Assembly (NCBI GenBank): GCA_019637265.1
Contig: JAHBVY010000001.1
Location: forward strand, 930,001 to 994,000
Source of the DNA: Polyangiaceae bacterium
Lineage (GTDB): Bacteria; Myxococcota_A; Polyangia; Polyangiales; Polyangiaceae
DNA: 64,000 nucleotides
Direction of reading: 5' to 3'
The notes beneath the pieces are model-generated. The model ran no database searches and had not been told where the DNA came from. It was given only the letters and a program-made list of their open reading frames with translations. Position numbers and translations under genes: made by a program. Shown here piece by piece: positions 31,615 to 40,344 of the stretch (its first letter is position 1; each line of letters starts with the position of its first letter).

Positions 31615-32127
31615 ATGCGACCCCACGCTCTCCCTGGCGCCGTGCTCGCCCTCGTGAGCTGGGGCTGCACCAGCACCAGCCAGCCCGAGCCCGTCGACGA
31701 CTTCGCCCACCAGAAGAGCTGGGCAGGCTGCCACCAGGCGTACCAACCCACGGGGCAGCTGGACGCCGACTTGCGGTGGCTCGCGCGGCGCTGCGCCGAG
31801 CAGCTGGGCATGACCCAGCTCACCCCCACGGTGAAGGGCGCGCAATCAGCCCAGCAGCCCGCCGAGCGCTACAGCTTCTTCATCCCCGAGGCGGGTCTTT
31901 GCACGCGCGTGATCGCGGTGGGTGATGCTCAGGTGCGTGATCTGGATCTACTGCTGCGCGACCCCGAGGGCGCGCCCCTCGTCGCCGACTTGACGCACGA
32001 CAACTACCCCCTGTTGCCGCCGAGTGGTCCGCTGTGCTTCGACGCGCCCGGCACCTACACCCTGGAAGTGAGCGTGTTCGAGGGCAACGGTCGCTACGCG
32101 CTGCAGGTGTGGGCAGGGCTCCCGTAG
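31615..32127 (+). CDS. small putative lipoprotein of unknown function
   Basis: A 170-residue protein with a short signal peptide and lipobox-like SWGC. The mature protein has four further Cys (WAGCHQ, RRCAEQ, GLCTRV, LCFDAPG) and a beta-rich C-terminal half, RDLDLLLRDPEG and GTYTLEVSVFEGNGRYALQVW, resembling small beta-sandwich (pre-peptidase C-terminal-like) domains. No close family was recognised. It stands alone, divergent from imuA; downstream are a dispersed-motif copy and a family A hairpin. Confidence 0.75.
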   Translation: MRPHALPGAVLALVSWGCTSTSQPEPVDDFAHQKSWAGCHQAYQPTGQLDADLRWLARRCAEQLGMTQLTPTVKGAQSAQQPAERYSFFIPEAGLCTRVIAVGDAQVRDLDLLLRDPEGAPLVADLTHDNYPLLPPSGPLCFDAPGTYTLEVSVFEGNGRYALQVWAGLP

Positions 32128-32145
32128 AGCGCCGATCAGGTCGGT

Positions 32146-32168
32146 CTAGGGGGGTTGGACGGCACCGC
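32146..32168 (-). repeat. dispersed CCGTCCAACCCCC motif copy
   Basis: Minus strand CGGTGCCGTCCAACCCCCC, 20 bases after the lipoprotein stop and immediately before the family A hairpin. Confidence 0.7.
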
Positions 32169-32184
32169 GCTCTCTGAATTTTTC

Positions 32185-32218
32185 GAGCACGACAAACGGC
32201 AAGCCGTGGGTCGTGCTC
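32185..32218. repeat. hairpin family A, copy 2 (upstream of larE)
   Basis: Arms GAGCACGAC-AA-ACGGC / GCCGT-GG-GTCGTGCTC with two loop bases AA; 14 of 16 positions pair, the only mismatch being the central AA/GG. Confidence 0.75.
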
Positions 32219-32256
32219 ACTGGCTCCCATCGGCTCTGGTGATACACCTAGCTGAC

Positions 32257-33216
32257 ATGAGCGTCTCCCTCCCGCGCCCTGAGATCGCCCACGCTCGAAC
32301 GAGCGACGCGGCGACGGACGCCGTGACGCCCGGCGCTGCCATACCGAGCGCCACGCTTGGCGCTGCGACACCGAGCGCTGCTGCGCCTGACGCAGCCGCC
32401 AAGCTCGCGGCGCTGCGAGCACGGCTCCAGGAGCTGGGCTCGGTGCTCGTCTGCTACTCGGGCGGGATCGACAGCGCCTTCGTGCTGGCGGTGGCAACCG
32501 TTGAGCTGGGTGAGCGCGCCATCGGCATGACCGCCGTGAGCCCCAGCCTCGCGGAGTCCGAGCGGCTCGACGCTCAGCGCCTGGCGGCCGAGCTCGGCGC
32601 CCAGCACCGGCTGGTGGAGTCGCACGAGATCGAGCGCGCCGGCTACGTGAAGAACGATCCGGATCGCTGCTTCCACTGCAAGACGGAGCTCTACGAGATC
32701 GCCGAGGCGAAGCGCGTCGAGTGGCAGCTCGGCTGGGTGCTGAACGGCACCAACGTGAGTGACCTCGGCGACTACCGCCCCGGCCTCGAGGCGGCGAAGC
32801 ACGCCGGCGCCCTGAGCCCGCTGGTGGAGCTGGGCTTCACCAAGGCGGACGTGCGCGCCGCCGCCAAGCTGCTCGGCATGCGGATTTGGGACAAGCCCGC
32901 CGCTGCCTGCCTCTCGAGTCGCATCCCTTACGGCACCGAGGTCACGCGCGAGCGCCTGGCGCAGGTCGGCGCGTTCGAGGCGGCGCTGCGGGAGCTCGGC
33001 TTCAAGCAGCTCCGGGTGCGCTGGCACGAGCGCATCGCGCGCATCGAGCTGGCGCTCTCGGAGCTCCCGCGCCTCGCCGAGCCGGGCGTGCGCGAGCAGG
33101 CGGTGCTGGCGGGTCAGCGCGCGGGCTTCACCTACATCACGCTCGACCTCGCGGGTTACCGCACCGGCAGTCACAACGAGGTGCTGCCCAGCCGACGGTT
33201 ACCGCTCTTGGGCTGA
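32257..33216 (+). CDS. larE: LarE-family ATP-dependent sulfur transferase
   Basis: A 319-residue PP-loop enzyme (SGGIDS at 68-73) of the LarE family, which activates and adds sulfur to the nickel-pincer cofactor precursor. RCFHCK (Cys 138, 141) and ACLSSRIPYG (Cys 218) give three Cys; three-Cys LarE proteins are thought to use an Fe-S cluster rather than a sacrificial Cys (inference). The ATG at 32257 is chosen over longer frames. Residues 12-48 are an Ala/Thr/Pro-rich repeat-like leader outside the family. No larB or larC is present; the next gene starts 3 bases later. Confidence 0.9.
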   Translation: MSVSLPRPEIAHARTSDAATDAVTPGAAIPSATLGAATPSAAAPDAAAKLAALRARLQELGSVLVCYSGGIDSAFVLAVATVELGERAIGMTAVSPSLAESERLDAQRLAAELGAQHRLVESHEIERAGYVKNDPDRCFHCKTELYEIAEAKRVEWQLGWVLNGTNVSDLGDYRPGLEAAKHAGALSPLVELGFTKADVRAAAKLLGMRIWDKPAAACLSSRIPYGTEVTRERLAQVGAFEAALRELGFKQLRVRWHERIARIELALSELPRLAEPGVREQAVLAGQRAGFTYITLDLAGYRTGSHNEVLPSRRLPLLG

Positions 33217-33219
33217 GCC

Positions 33220-33951
33220 ATGCGCTGGCTCGAGGTCGAAGACGCCTATGAGGTCGCGCGGGTGGGCGCGGCCACGCGCGTGATCTTCAGCGCGGAGCAC
33301 GCCTCGAATCGGCTGCCTGACGGCTGGCGATGGCCGGAGGCGGACCTCGCTCTGGCCGACAGTCATTGGGCTTGGGATCCGGGGGTCAGGGAGCTCTGCC
33401 TCGAGCTCACCGAGCGCCTCCGAACCACGGCGGTGCTCGCGCGCTTCAGCCGCCTGCTCGCCGACCCCAACCGCCCCGAGGGTCACCCGGAGCTTTTCCG
33501 TAAGGAAGCGGACGGCGCGCCGGTGGCCTTGAACCAGGCGCTCAGCGACGAAGAGATCGAGCGGCGCCTCGAGCGCTGCTACCGGCCTTACCACGCGCGG
33601 CTCGATGGCGAGGTGGCGCGCCACCCTGCGCCGCTCTGCTTCTCGATTCACAGCTTCACGCCGGTGTATCAGGGCACCCCGCGCACGCTGGAGCTCGGGG
33701 TGCTCTTCAATGAGGAGGTGGCGCTCGCGGAGTCGCTCGCGGCGCACCTCGGTCAGGCGGGCTACGACGTGCGCCTGAACGAGCCGTACTCCGGTAAGGC
33801 GGGGCTCATCTACAGCATCGAGCAGCCCGCGCGTCGCCACGGGCGCCGCGCGCTGGAGCTCGAGGCCCGGAGTGACTTGCTCACGGACGGCGCGTTCCGG
33901 AGCAGGCTCCTGGAGCGCCTCGCGGAGTGGCTCCTAGCGCTGCGGCTCTAG
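33220..33951 (+). CDS. N-formylglutamate amidohydrolase family protein
   Basis: A 243-residue hydrolase-like protein with the family's conserved SAEHASNRLP, ADPNRPEGHPELF, YRPYH and CFSIHSFTPVY, where His, Glu and Asp residues are expected to bind zinc. Relatives cleave N-formylglutamate in histidine breakdown, but many homologs outside hut operons have unknown substrates. It follows larE after 3 bases, so the two are co-transcribed. The strand ends at an AT-rich perfect hairpin. Confidence 0.88.
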   Translation: MRWLEVEDAYEVARVGAATRVIFSAEHASNRLPDGWRWPEADLALADSHWAWDPGVRELCLELTERLRTTAVLARFSRLLADPNRPEGHPELFRKEADGAPVALNQALSDEEIERRLERCYRPYHARLDGEVARHPAPLCFSIHSFTPVYQGTPRTLELGVLFNEEVALAESLAAHLGQAGYDVRLNEPYSGKAGLIYSIEQPARRHGRRALELEARSDLLTDGAFRSRLLERLAEWLLALRL

Positions 33952-33988
33952 CCGTTCCACGGCTCGTTCGCGGCTCTTTTCATGGTCA

Positions 33989-34016
33989 GCTTGAATTTCC
34001 ATACGTAAATTCAAGC
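33989..34016. terminator. AT-rich hairpin between convergent genes
   Basis: Perfect 10-bp stem GCTTGAATTT/AAATTCAAGC with an 8-base loop, unusually AT-rich for this DNA. A partly similar segment follows at 34047-34080 (GGTTAGCTGTAATTTCC, with TTTCC/GGAAA). Position between convergent genes suggests termination; there is no T-run. Confidence 0.5.
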
Positions 34017-34091
34017 CCCAGCGTGAGCGGCAGCGCCCTTCTCAAGGTTAGCTGTAATTTCCACAAGGAAACACGAGCCCAGCCACTGAGC

Positions 34092-34565
34092 CTACCACCT
34101 CACCCGCTCCGCTCGGCCGATGCCGAACAGCGCCCCCAGCCACACGTCGTTGCCGGCGTCCGACAGGCGCCAGTCGTACTGCACAGTCAGGCTCAGTGAC
34201 ATCCAACCCAGCGCGAACACCCCCCAATCGAAGTAGGGGCTGGCGACGTTCACGTTGAAGCGCTCATCCACCCGCCCGATCTGGAACGCGTCCATCCCCA
34301 GGCGCCCGTACCAAATGGGCGACTCCCCCTCGAGCAAGAACAGGTGAGTCCCCGCCCCCACTTGCTGGACCGCCTCCGTGATCCGCGCGCGCGAGCTGAC
34401 GCCGATCCCTGAGTCCCCGCTCCCGTAGCCAGCGCTCGCGTGGAGCCCCAGCCCTTGCCGCCCCGGGTGACCCGTGACCGAGTGCACGTAACCGGAGCTC
34501 AGCTCACCGTATGCGGTGCAACCCATGAGCGCGAGCGCGCCGAGCATCACACACCCGCGAAACAT
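34092..34565 (-). CDS. small outer-membrane-type lipoprotein
   Basis: A 157-residue protein with signal peptide and lipobox (LMGC). The mature sequence alternates aromatic and small residues (GLGLHASAGYGSGDSGIGV, FDWGVFALGWMSLSLTVQYDW, LGALFGIGRAERVRW), suggesting a small beta-barrel or beta-sheet protein at the outer membrane. No enzyme motif. It lies upstream of the pnp gene end on the same strand, separated by 168 bases. Function unknown. Confidence 0.72.
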   Translation of the reverse strand: MFRGCVMLGALALMGCTAYGELSSGYVHSVTGHPGRQGLGLHASAGYGSGDSGIGVSSRARITEAVQQVGAGTHLFLLEGESPIWYGRLGMDAFQIGRVDERFNVNVASPYFDWGVFALGWMSLSLTVQYDWRLSDAGNDVWLGALFGIGRAERVRW

Positions 34566-34733
34566 CCGCGGAAGCTACCACGACGCCACCGCGCCAAGCG
34601 CCGCACAAAGCGCTGCACCCAAGCACGCGCGCCGCGCCCAGCGCGCGCAGCGCCCCCAAAAATGCGCGCGGCGCCGATCGCTCGACGCCGCAGCTGGTGA
34701 GGCGCACAGCTGATGCTGGTCGCCTTGGAGGGC

Positions 34734-36944
34734 TCAGCGCGGCGGGCGCGGCCCCCGGCGGTCACCACCACCCGGGCGCCCGCGACCGCGGTCGCCCCCG
34801 CGGCTGTCGTCGCGCGGACGGCGCTCACGCTCCGGCGGAGGCTCCCAGCCCTCGGGCGGCTGCATCAGCGCGCGGCGTGAGAGCCGCATCTTGCCGTCGC
34901 GCTCGAGGCTCACGAGCTTCACCTCGATCACGTCGCCGAGCTGGATCACGTCCTCCACCCGCTCCACGCGGGCGTAGTCAATCTCACTGACGTGCAAGAG
35001 CCCCTCGATGCCGGGCATGATCTCCACGAAGGCGCCGAAGTCCATGATGCGCTTCACCTCGCCCTTGTAGGTCTTGCCGGGCTCGGGCTCCGCCGTCAGG
35101 CCCTCGATGATCTCGAGCGCGCGCTTCACCGCCGCTTGGTCGTGGCTCGCCACGTTGACGGTGCCGTCGTCCTCCACGTTCACGGAGCAGCCCGTCTGGT
35201 CGATGATGCCCTTGATGGTCTTACCGCCGGGCCCGATGATGATGCGGATCTGATCGGGCTTCACCTTGATGCTGGTGATGCGCGGCGCCCAGCGGTTGAT
35301 CTCCGGACGCACGCTCGGGAGCGTCTCCAGCATCTTGCCGAGGATGTGCAGGCGCCCCTCACGAGCCTGCTCGAGCGCGGCCTCGAGCACCGTGCGGTCG
35401 AGCCCCTCGATCTTGATGTCCATCTGGATCGCGGTGACGCCATCCTTGGTGCCGCAGACCTTGAAGTCCATGTCACCCAGGTGATCTTCGTCACCCAGGA
35501 TGTCGCTCAAGATCGCGACGTCCTTGCCCTCCTGGATGAGGCCCATGGCGATGCCCGCCACCGGCGCCTTGAGCGGCACGCCGCAGTCCATCAGGCTCAA
35601 GGTGCCGCCACACACCGAGGCCATGGAGCTCGAGCCGTTCGACTCGAGCACCTCGCTCACGATGCGGATCGTGTAGGGGAACTCATCCGAGCCGGGGATG
35701 AGCCGCGACAGCGCGCGCTCGGCGAGGGCGCCGTGACCGATCTCACGGCGCGCGGGGCCGCGCAGCGGCTTCGTCTCCCCGGTGCTGAAGGGCGGGAAGT
35801 TGTAGTGGAGCATGAAGCGCTTCCACGAGTCCTCCAGCAGCGTGTCGATCTTCTGCTCGTCGTTCCGGGTGCCGAGGGTGGTGGTGACGATGGCCTGCGT
35901 CTCTCCACGTTGAAACAGCGCCGAGCCGTGGGCGCGCGGGAGCAGACCCACCTCACAGCTGATGGGACGGATGGTCTTGGTGTCGCGGCCGTCGATGCGG
36001 ACCTTTTCCTTCAGCACCATGGTGCGCACCACGACCGCCTTGCGGTGCTCCACCTCGGCCTTGAGCAGCTTCTCGTTGGCGAGGTACGCGGCCTCCCCCA
36101 GCTCCTCCTGCAGCGTCGCCAGCACGCGCGTCTTCACCGCGGCGTAGGCGTCGTAGCGCGCGTGCTTCTCCTTGATGCAGGCGGCCTGCTTCAAGTCGGC
36201 GTCCGCCAGCTGCGCGACGCGCGCGGCGTGCGCCTCCTCCAAGGCCTCCACCTTGAAGCTGCGCTTGGGCTGCCCCACCGCCTCGCGCATGCGCTCGATC
36301 AGGTCGATGATGGGCTGCGCGCCCTGGTGGGCGAACATCAGCGCGTCGATGATGTCGCTCTCGGCGGCCTCGTCGGCGCCGCCCTCCACCATCACGATCG
36401 CGTCGCGGCTCACCGCGACCACCAGGTCGATGGTGGCCTCGCGGATCTCGCTGAAGCTGGGGTAGAGCACGAACTCACCAGCGACCTGCGCCACGCGGAT
36501 CCCCACCACCGGGCCCGCCCAGGGGATGTCGGAGATGTGCAGCGCCGCGCTCGCGCCGGTCAGCGCCAGCACGTCAGTCGGGTTGTCTGGATCGGCGCTC
36601 AGCACCGTCGCGATGATCTGGGTGTCGCACTTGTAGCCCTTGGGGAACAGCGGGCGCAGCGGGCGATCCATGATGCGCGCCGTCAGCGTCTCGTTGTCGC
36701 GCAGCCGCCCCTCGCGCTTGAAGAAGCCGCCCGGGATTTTCCCTGCGGCATAGGTCTTCTCCACGTACTCACAGGTGAGCGGGAAGAAGTCCATGTGGGG
36801 GCGCTCGCTGGTGGAGACGGCGGTGATCAGCACCACGCAGTCCCCCAGGCGCATCAGCACCGAGCCGTTCGCCTGCTTGGCGAGCCGCCCCGTCTCGAAG
36901 GAGATCTCTTTGCCACCGACGGTGACCGATTCACGGATGATCAT
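34734..36944 (-). CDS. pnp: polyribonucleotide nucleotidyltransferase (PNPase)
   Basis: A 736-residue 3'-5' phosphorolytic exoribonuclease. Two RNase PH-like domains ([26 protein letters not shown] at the start; [20 protein letters not shown] in the second), then KH ([12 protein letters not shown]) and S1 ([20 protein letters not shown]) RNA-binding domains, and an Arg/Gly/Pro-rich tail. The ATG at 36944 gives the standard N-terminus; the open frame continues 100 codons upstream without family content. It is in the conserved rpsO-pnp arrangement. Confidence 0.97.
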   Translation of the reverse strand: MIIRESVTVGGKEISFETGRLAKQANGSVLMRLGDCVVLITAVSTSERPHMDFFPLTCEYVEKTYAAGKIPGGFFKREGRLRDNETLTARIMDRPLRPLFPKGYKCDTQIIATVLSADPDNPTDVLALTGASAALHISDIPWAGPVVGIRVAQVAGEFVLYPSFSEIREATIDLVVAVSRDAIVMVEGGADEAAESDIIDALMFAHQGAQPIIDLIERMREAVGQPKRSFKVEALEEAHAARVAQLADADLKQAACIKEKHARYDAYAAVKTRVLATLQEELGEAAYLANEKLLKAEVEHRKAVVVRTMVLKEKVRIDGRDTKTIRPISCEVGLLPRAHGSALFQRGETQAIVTTTLGTRNDEQKIDTLLEDSWKRFMLHYNFPPFSTGETKPLRGPARREIGHGALAERALSRLIPGSDEFPYTIRIVSEVLESNGSSSMASVCGGTLSLMDCGVPLKAPVAGIAMGLIQEGKDVAILSDILGDEDHLGDMDFKVCGTKDGVTAIQMDIKIEGLDRTVLEAALEQAREGRLHILGKMLETLPSVRPEINRWAPRITSIKVKPDQIRIIIGPGGKTIKGIIDQTGCSVNVEDDGTVNVASHDQAAVKRALEIIEGLTAEPEPGKTYKGEVKRIMDFGAFVEIMPGIEGLLHVSEIDYARVERVEDVIQLGDVIEVKLVSLERDGKMRLSRRALMQPPEGWEPPPERERRPRDDSRGGDRGRGRPGGGDRRGPRPPR

Positions 36945-37422
36945 GCTTTTTTTGCGCTCCTCGCGCGGCCGCTCACGTGCGGTAGACGCTGAATCCCCGG
37001 AGGAGCCTTGCTCGGCCTCGCCGCGCCGAGACGCGATGGAGGTCTGTCCTCGGTGAGTTTCAGAAGAAGTGGGATCGTGCTGGGTGTCGACGCTCGCTTC
37101 GGCCAAGCATCGTTCGTGGTCTCGCTCTGGCTCGCCGCTCGTGCGCTGGCTCGGTCGTTTGGCAGCTCGGCGCTCGTGCAGCCGCTGGTTCAGTGACGAC
37201 CGCCGCTCGAGGTTGCAGCCCAGCGCTTCGTCCGGGCGGCTCACCAGCGTCGCTCGCGCGCCCGCTTGGCCAGCGAAGCGCAGCTCCGTGGGGCGCTGCT
37301 CGCTGCGTCCATCAGACGCCGCCTTCGCCGCGCGTCCTGGACGGGCACCGTCGCTGCGTCGTCAGAGGTGCTGCCTCACCGCGTGCCCGCAGGGCCACCC
37401 CATGGGGGCGACGCCGACCGCC
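36945..37422. other. rpsO-pnp intergenic region, 478 bases
   Basis: Much longer than usual between these genes. It stays open in the pnp frame for 300 bases but shows no conserved protein. Short hairpin potential near 37355 (GACGG/CCGTC). In other bacteria this gap carries RNase-cleaved stems controlling pnp; nothing comparable could be shown here by eye. Confidence 0.5.
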
Positions 37423-37692
37423 TCAGCGGCGGAGCTCGAGCGTCTTGATCACGCTGCGGTAGCGCTCGACACTGGACCGCTTGAGGTAGTCCAGGAGGCG
37501 CCGACGCTGACTCACCAGCTTCAGCAGGCCGCGACGGGAGTGGTGGTCCTTACGGTGGACCTTGAAGTGCTCGGTCAGGTGGCTGATCCGGTGCGACAGC
37601 AGCGCGATCTGCACCTCCGGTGACCCCGTGTCGGTGTCATGCTGCCGGAACTTGGCTACGATCTCCTGCTTCTCAGGGATTTCAACGCTCAT
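37423..37692 (-). CDS. rpsO: 30S ribosomal protein S15
   Basis: An 89-residue protein of standard length with the S15 signature [38 protein letters not shown] and [14 protein letters not shown]15 binds 16S rRNA early in 30S assembly. GGAAGAA precedes the ATG. A good sigma-70 promoter lies 34 bases upstream. pnp follows on the same strand. Confidence 0.98.
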   Translation of the reverse strand: MSVEIPEKQEIVAKFRQHDTDTGSPEVQIALLSHRISHLTEHFKVHRKDHHSRRGLLKLVSQRRRLLDYLKRSSVERYRSVIKTLELRR

Positions 37693-37725
37693 GAGTGTGT
37701 TCTTCCGTTCTTGAGTTGGCGGCGG

Positions 37726-37753
37726 AGTATACAGACGAGCGCCCCTCGGTCAA
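37726..37753 (-). promoter_or_regulatory. sigma-70 promoter of rpsO
   Basis: Minus strand TTGACC, 16 bases, TATACT with an upstream TG (extended -10). Predicted start is about 26 bases before the rpsO ATG. It is the best housekeeping promoter seen in the window. Confidence 0.75.
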
Positions 37754-38039
37754 CCAGCGCGGGCGGCTTTTCGCGCCGTTTCTGGGCTCCTTTCGTGGGT
37801 CGCTCCGCCGTGCGCGTGGCTGCCCCTGAAGGTGGGCTCGCAGGGACGGGAGGTGCCAGCCAGTGGGGGCGAACCCCAAACCAACGAGCGTGCAGGTCAA
37901 GCCGTGTCCGGCCCAATGGCCGGAACAGCTGAGCCCTTCGATGAAGACGAGATCCGGAAGGCCCCTGGGCTCGCTCAGCCGTCTTGCCGGCTGACTAGGT
38001 TGGATTCATCGGGTTTTTTGGGGGTTTGGCAAGGCCACG
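37754..38039. other. intergenic region between rpsO promoter and ptsI end
   Basis: No gene seen; contains a CGTGGGTCG half-hairpin near 37793 and the dispersed-motif copy at 38010. Confidence 0.5.
38010..38036 (-). repeat. dispersed TGCCAAACCCCCAA motif copy
   Basis: Minus strand TTGCCAAACCCCCAAAAAAC then CCG; close to the copies inside dnaE2 and aroA. It ends a few bases from the ptsI stop. Confidence 0.75.
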
Positions 38040-39971
38040 TCAGCGCCGCGAGCCCCCGCGCGGCCCCCGCAACACCGCACCGAGCCGCGCCTCGAGCTCG
38101 CGCCTCACCGAGACGGCGTCCACCTGCCTGAGCGCCGCGGCCGCCGCCTCCTCCGCAGCGCGGAGCCGCAGGCGCCGGAGCGCCGCCCGCACCCGAAGCA
38201 GCTGCCCGGGCTCCACCGAGAGCGCTCGTACCCCGAGCCCCACGAGCAGCGCGGCCCCGAGCGGCTCGCTCGCCAGCGCCCCACAGACGCTGAGCGGCCG
38301 CTCAGCCGCGGCCGCTGCCTGGCTCACCTGACGGATCAGCCGCAGCACCGCCGGATCGAGCGCCGTCGCCCGCGCCGCCACCTCCGGATCGGTGCGATCG
38401 GCGGCCAGGGTGTACTGCGCGAGGTCGTTGGTGCCCAGGCACAAGAAGTCGGCGCGCTCGCACCACACCTCCGCGAGCACCGCCGCCGCCGGCACCTCGA
38501 TCATCACCCCGAGCGGCGCCTGCCCGCCCTGCTCCGCTGCCTCGCGCCACAGCGCTCGCACCTGCTCGAATTCGTCAACCTGGCTCACCATGGGGATGAG
38601 CACGCGCGCGCTCCCATGCGCGGCAGCTCGCGCCATGGCGCGGAGCTGAGCTGGTAGCAGCTCGGGCGTCGCTAGCGCGAGCCGAACCCCGCGCAGGCCG
38701 AGCGCAGGGTTCGGCGGCGTCCAACGCCGCGCCGCCCCTGGGTAAGGCTTGTCCGCCCCGAAGTCGAAGGTCCGCAGCGTGACCGTGCGAGGCGCGGCGC
38801 CCTCCACCAGCGCTCGGTACAGCTCGTACTGCTCCTCCTCCGACGGCAGCCGCGTCCACCCGAGGCACATCAGCTCGCTGCGGTAGAGGCCCACCCCCGC
38901 CGCCCCCTGTTCGAGCGCCGCCGCCAAGCCGCCGAGCCCCTCGAGGTTCACTTGGAGCTCGATCGCGACGCCGCACGCCGTCGCGTCGCCGCCGAGCGGC
39001 TCCTCGACCGGCGCCACCACCGACGCGCGTGACAGCGCCCGCGCCACGCGCGCTTGGCTCGGCGAGCGCCACACCTCCCCCCGCTCCCCATCGATGAGCA
39101 GCGACTCACCCTCGCGCACCGCCATCAGCGCCGAGCCCACCCCCACCACCGCCGGCAGCCCCATGGCGCGCGCCAGGATCGCGGTGTGCGAGTCGCTCCC
39201 CCCGAGCGCCGTGATCAACCCGAGCGGCGGCGCGGACGCCCACCGCACGAGCTCCGTGGGGCTGATGTCCTCGGCGACCACCAGCCGGCCAGCGACACTG
39301 ACTGGTTCCAGAGCCCCCAAGGCGCCACGTGGCTCAGGAGCGCCCTGCTCAGCAGCGCGGGTTAATTCTTGTCCCTGACGAACTGGCACATCGACCGCCA
39401 GCGCCGCCACGATCTCACGCCCAATGAACTCGAGGTCGTGCGCCCGCTCGGCCAAGTAGCTGTTCGGCTGCTCGGCGAGGCGCGCGGCGAGCGCGCGGGT
39501 GACGGCCCGCGTGGCCCAAGCCGCGGTGGCGCGCTGCTCACGGATGAAGGCCTCGATCTGCATCAGGAGGCCCTCGTCCTCCATCAGCATCAGGTAGGCC
39601 TCGAGGATCGACGCCTCCGCCGAGCCGAGCTCTCGCGCCGCGCCCTCCGCCGCACCCTGAACAGCACCCTCTGCCGCGCCCTGCGCGGCCGCCCTCAGCT
39701 CGGCGGTGGCGCGGCTCACCGCCGCCCGCAGCCGGCGCACCTCCGCCGCCACCCGCGACCGCGGCACGCGGCGCTCGACCTCACCGCCCACCTCGGCCGT
39801 CAGCACGCGCGCCACTCCGAGCCGCACCCCGGGCGACGCCGCGACGCCCCGCAAGGGCCCTCGCGACCGCCGCCTGGGCCCGCTCACGCCAGCGCCTGGC
39901 TCAGCGAGACGCGCGCTCCCCTCTCCCCCGCCGCTCCCCCGATGAAGGCTCGCTCGCGCCGCGCCCATCAT
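38040..39971 (-). CDS. ptsI: phosphoenolpyruvate-protein phosphotransferase (PTS enzyme I)
   Basis: A 643-residue enzyme that takes phosphate from PEP and passes it to HPr. Phospho-His 262 lies in GGSDSHTAILARAMGLPAV; the PEP-binding barrel has RSELMCLG, LRTFDFGADKPYPG, EVPAA and the C-terminal VCGALASEP with the catalytic Cys. About 40 extra residues stand before GVAASPGVRLG, and residues 95-111 are an in-frame GAAEGAVQGAAEG expansion in the HPr-binding part. Its start overlaps the ptsH stop (ATGATG). Last gene of the regulatory PTS cluster. Confidence 0.95.
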   Translation of the reverse strand: MMGAARASLHRGSGGGEGSARLAEPGAGVSGPRRRSRGPLRGVAASPGVRLGVARVLTAEVGGEVERRVPRSRVAAEVRRLRAAVSRATAELRAAAQGAAEGAVQGAAEGAARELGSAEASILEAYLMLMEDEGLLMQIEAFIREQRATAAWATRAVTRALAARLAEQPNSYLAERAHDLEFIGREIVAALAVDVPVRQGQELTRAAEQGAPEPRGALGALEPVSVAGRLVVAEDISPTELVRWASAPPLGLITALGGSDSHTAILARAMGLPAVVGVGSALMAVREGESLLIDGERGEVWRSPSQARVARALSRASVVAPVEEPLGGDATACGVAIELQVNLEGLGGLAAALEQGAAGVGLYRSELMCLGWTRLPSEEEQYELYRALVEGAAPRTVTLRTFDFGADKPYPGAARRWTPPNPALGLRGVRLALATPELLPAQLRAMARAAAHGSARVLIPMVSQVDEFEQVRALWREAAEQGGQAPLGVMIEVPAAAVLAEVWCERADFLCLGTNDLAQYTLAADRTDPEVAARATALDPAVLRLIRQVSQAAAAAERPLSVCGALASEPLGAALLVGLGVRALSVEPGQLLRVRAALRRLRLRAAEEAAAAALRQVDAVSVRRELEARLGAVLRGPRGGSRR

Positions 39972-40240
39972 CCCCCCTCGTCGAAGCCCGCCTCGATCAG
40001 CGCGCCGAGCGCCGCGACCGCCGCCTCGGCGTCATCGCCCGTCGCCTCCACGTCGAGCCAGGTGCCCTGCGCGCCGCACAACAAGAGCACGCCCATCACG
40101 CTCTTGGCGTTGGCCCGCTCACCGTCGCGCGCGACCCACACCGCGCTCTGGTAACGCGACGCCAGCGTCACCAGCTTCGCCGCGGCGCGCGCGTGCAGCC
40201 CCCGCTCGTTCACCACCTGAAACCGCCCCTGCGCCGTCAT
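39968..40240 (-). CDS. ptsH: phosphocarrier protein HPr
   Basis: A 90-residue phosphocarrier. His 16 in RGLHARAAAKLV is the site charged by enzyme I, and Ser 47 in NAKSVMGVLLL is the site for HPr kinase, which is encoded four genes upstream. Both starts and stops overlap neighbours: ATGA with the 35-codon ORF before it and ATGA with ptsI after it. With no sugar permease nearby, it should serve regulation rather than uptake. Confidence 0.96.
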   Translation of the reverse strand: MTAQGRFQVVNERGLHARAAAKLVTLASRYQSAVWVARDGERANAKSVMGVLLLCGAQGTWLDVEATGDDAEAAVAALGALIEAGFDEGG

Positions 40241-40344
40241 GGGGACTGCCCACCCTCCTCCTCCCGCGCTGGCCGCGCGAGCACCTCGCTGACGCGCGCG
40301 CAGCGATCGAGCAGCGAAGCGCTGGGGCCCCCCGTCGTGGTCAC
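40237..40344 (-). CDS. 35-residue small ORF bridging rapZ and ptsH
   Basis: This short frame starts with a GTG overlapping the rapZ stop (GTGA) and ends with a TGA overlapping the ptsH ATG (ATGA), exactly like every other junction in the cluster. The peptide begins TTTGGPSASLLDRCARVSEVL and has an acidic, Gly-rich end (EEEGGQSP), with one Cys. In related myxobacteria a PTS EIIA of the mannose type usually occupies this position, so it may be a remnant, a coupling peptide or a true small protein. No family is recognised. Confidence 0.55.
   Translation of the reverse strand: MTTTGGPSASLLDRCARVSEVLARPAREEEGGQSP

Noticed and set aside
34992-36992. 666-codon plus-strand frame opposite pnp
   Set aside because: Shadow of PNPase with no conserved motifs.
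36945-37244. N-terminal extension of PNPase
   Set aside because: The frame is open for 100 codons, but the conserved family start is [11 protein letters not shown] at 36944.
38010-38036. Rho-independent terminator of ptsI at the T6/G5 run
   Set aside because: On the gene strand it reads as an A-run, without a stem followed by T; it belongs to the dispersed motif.
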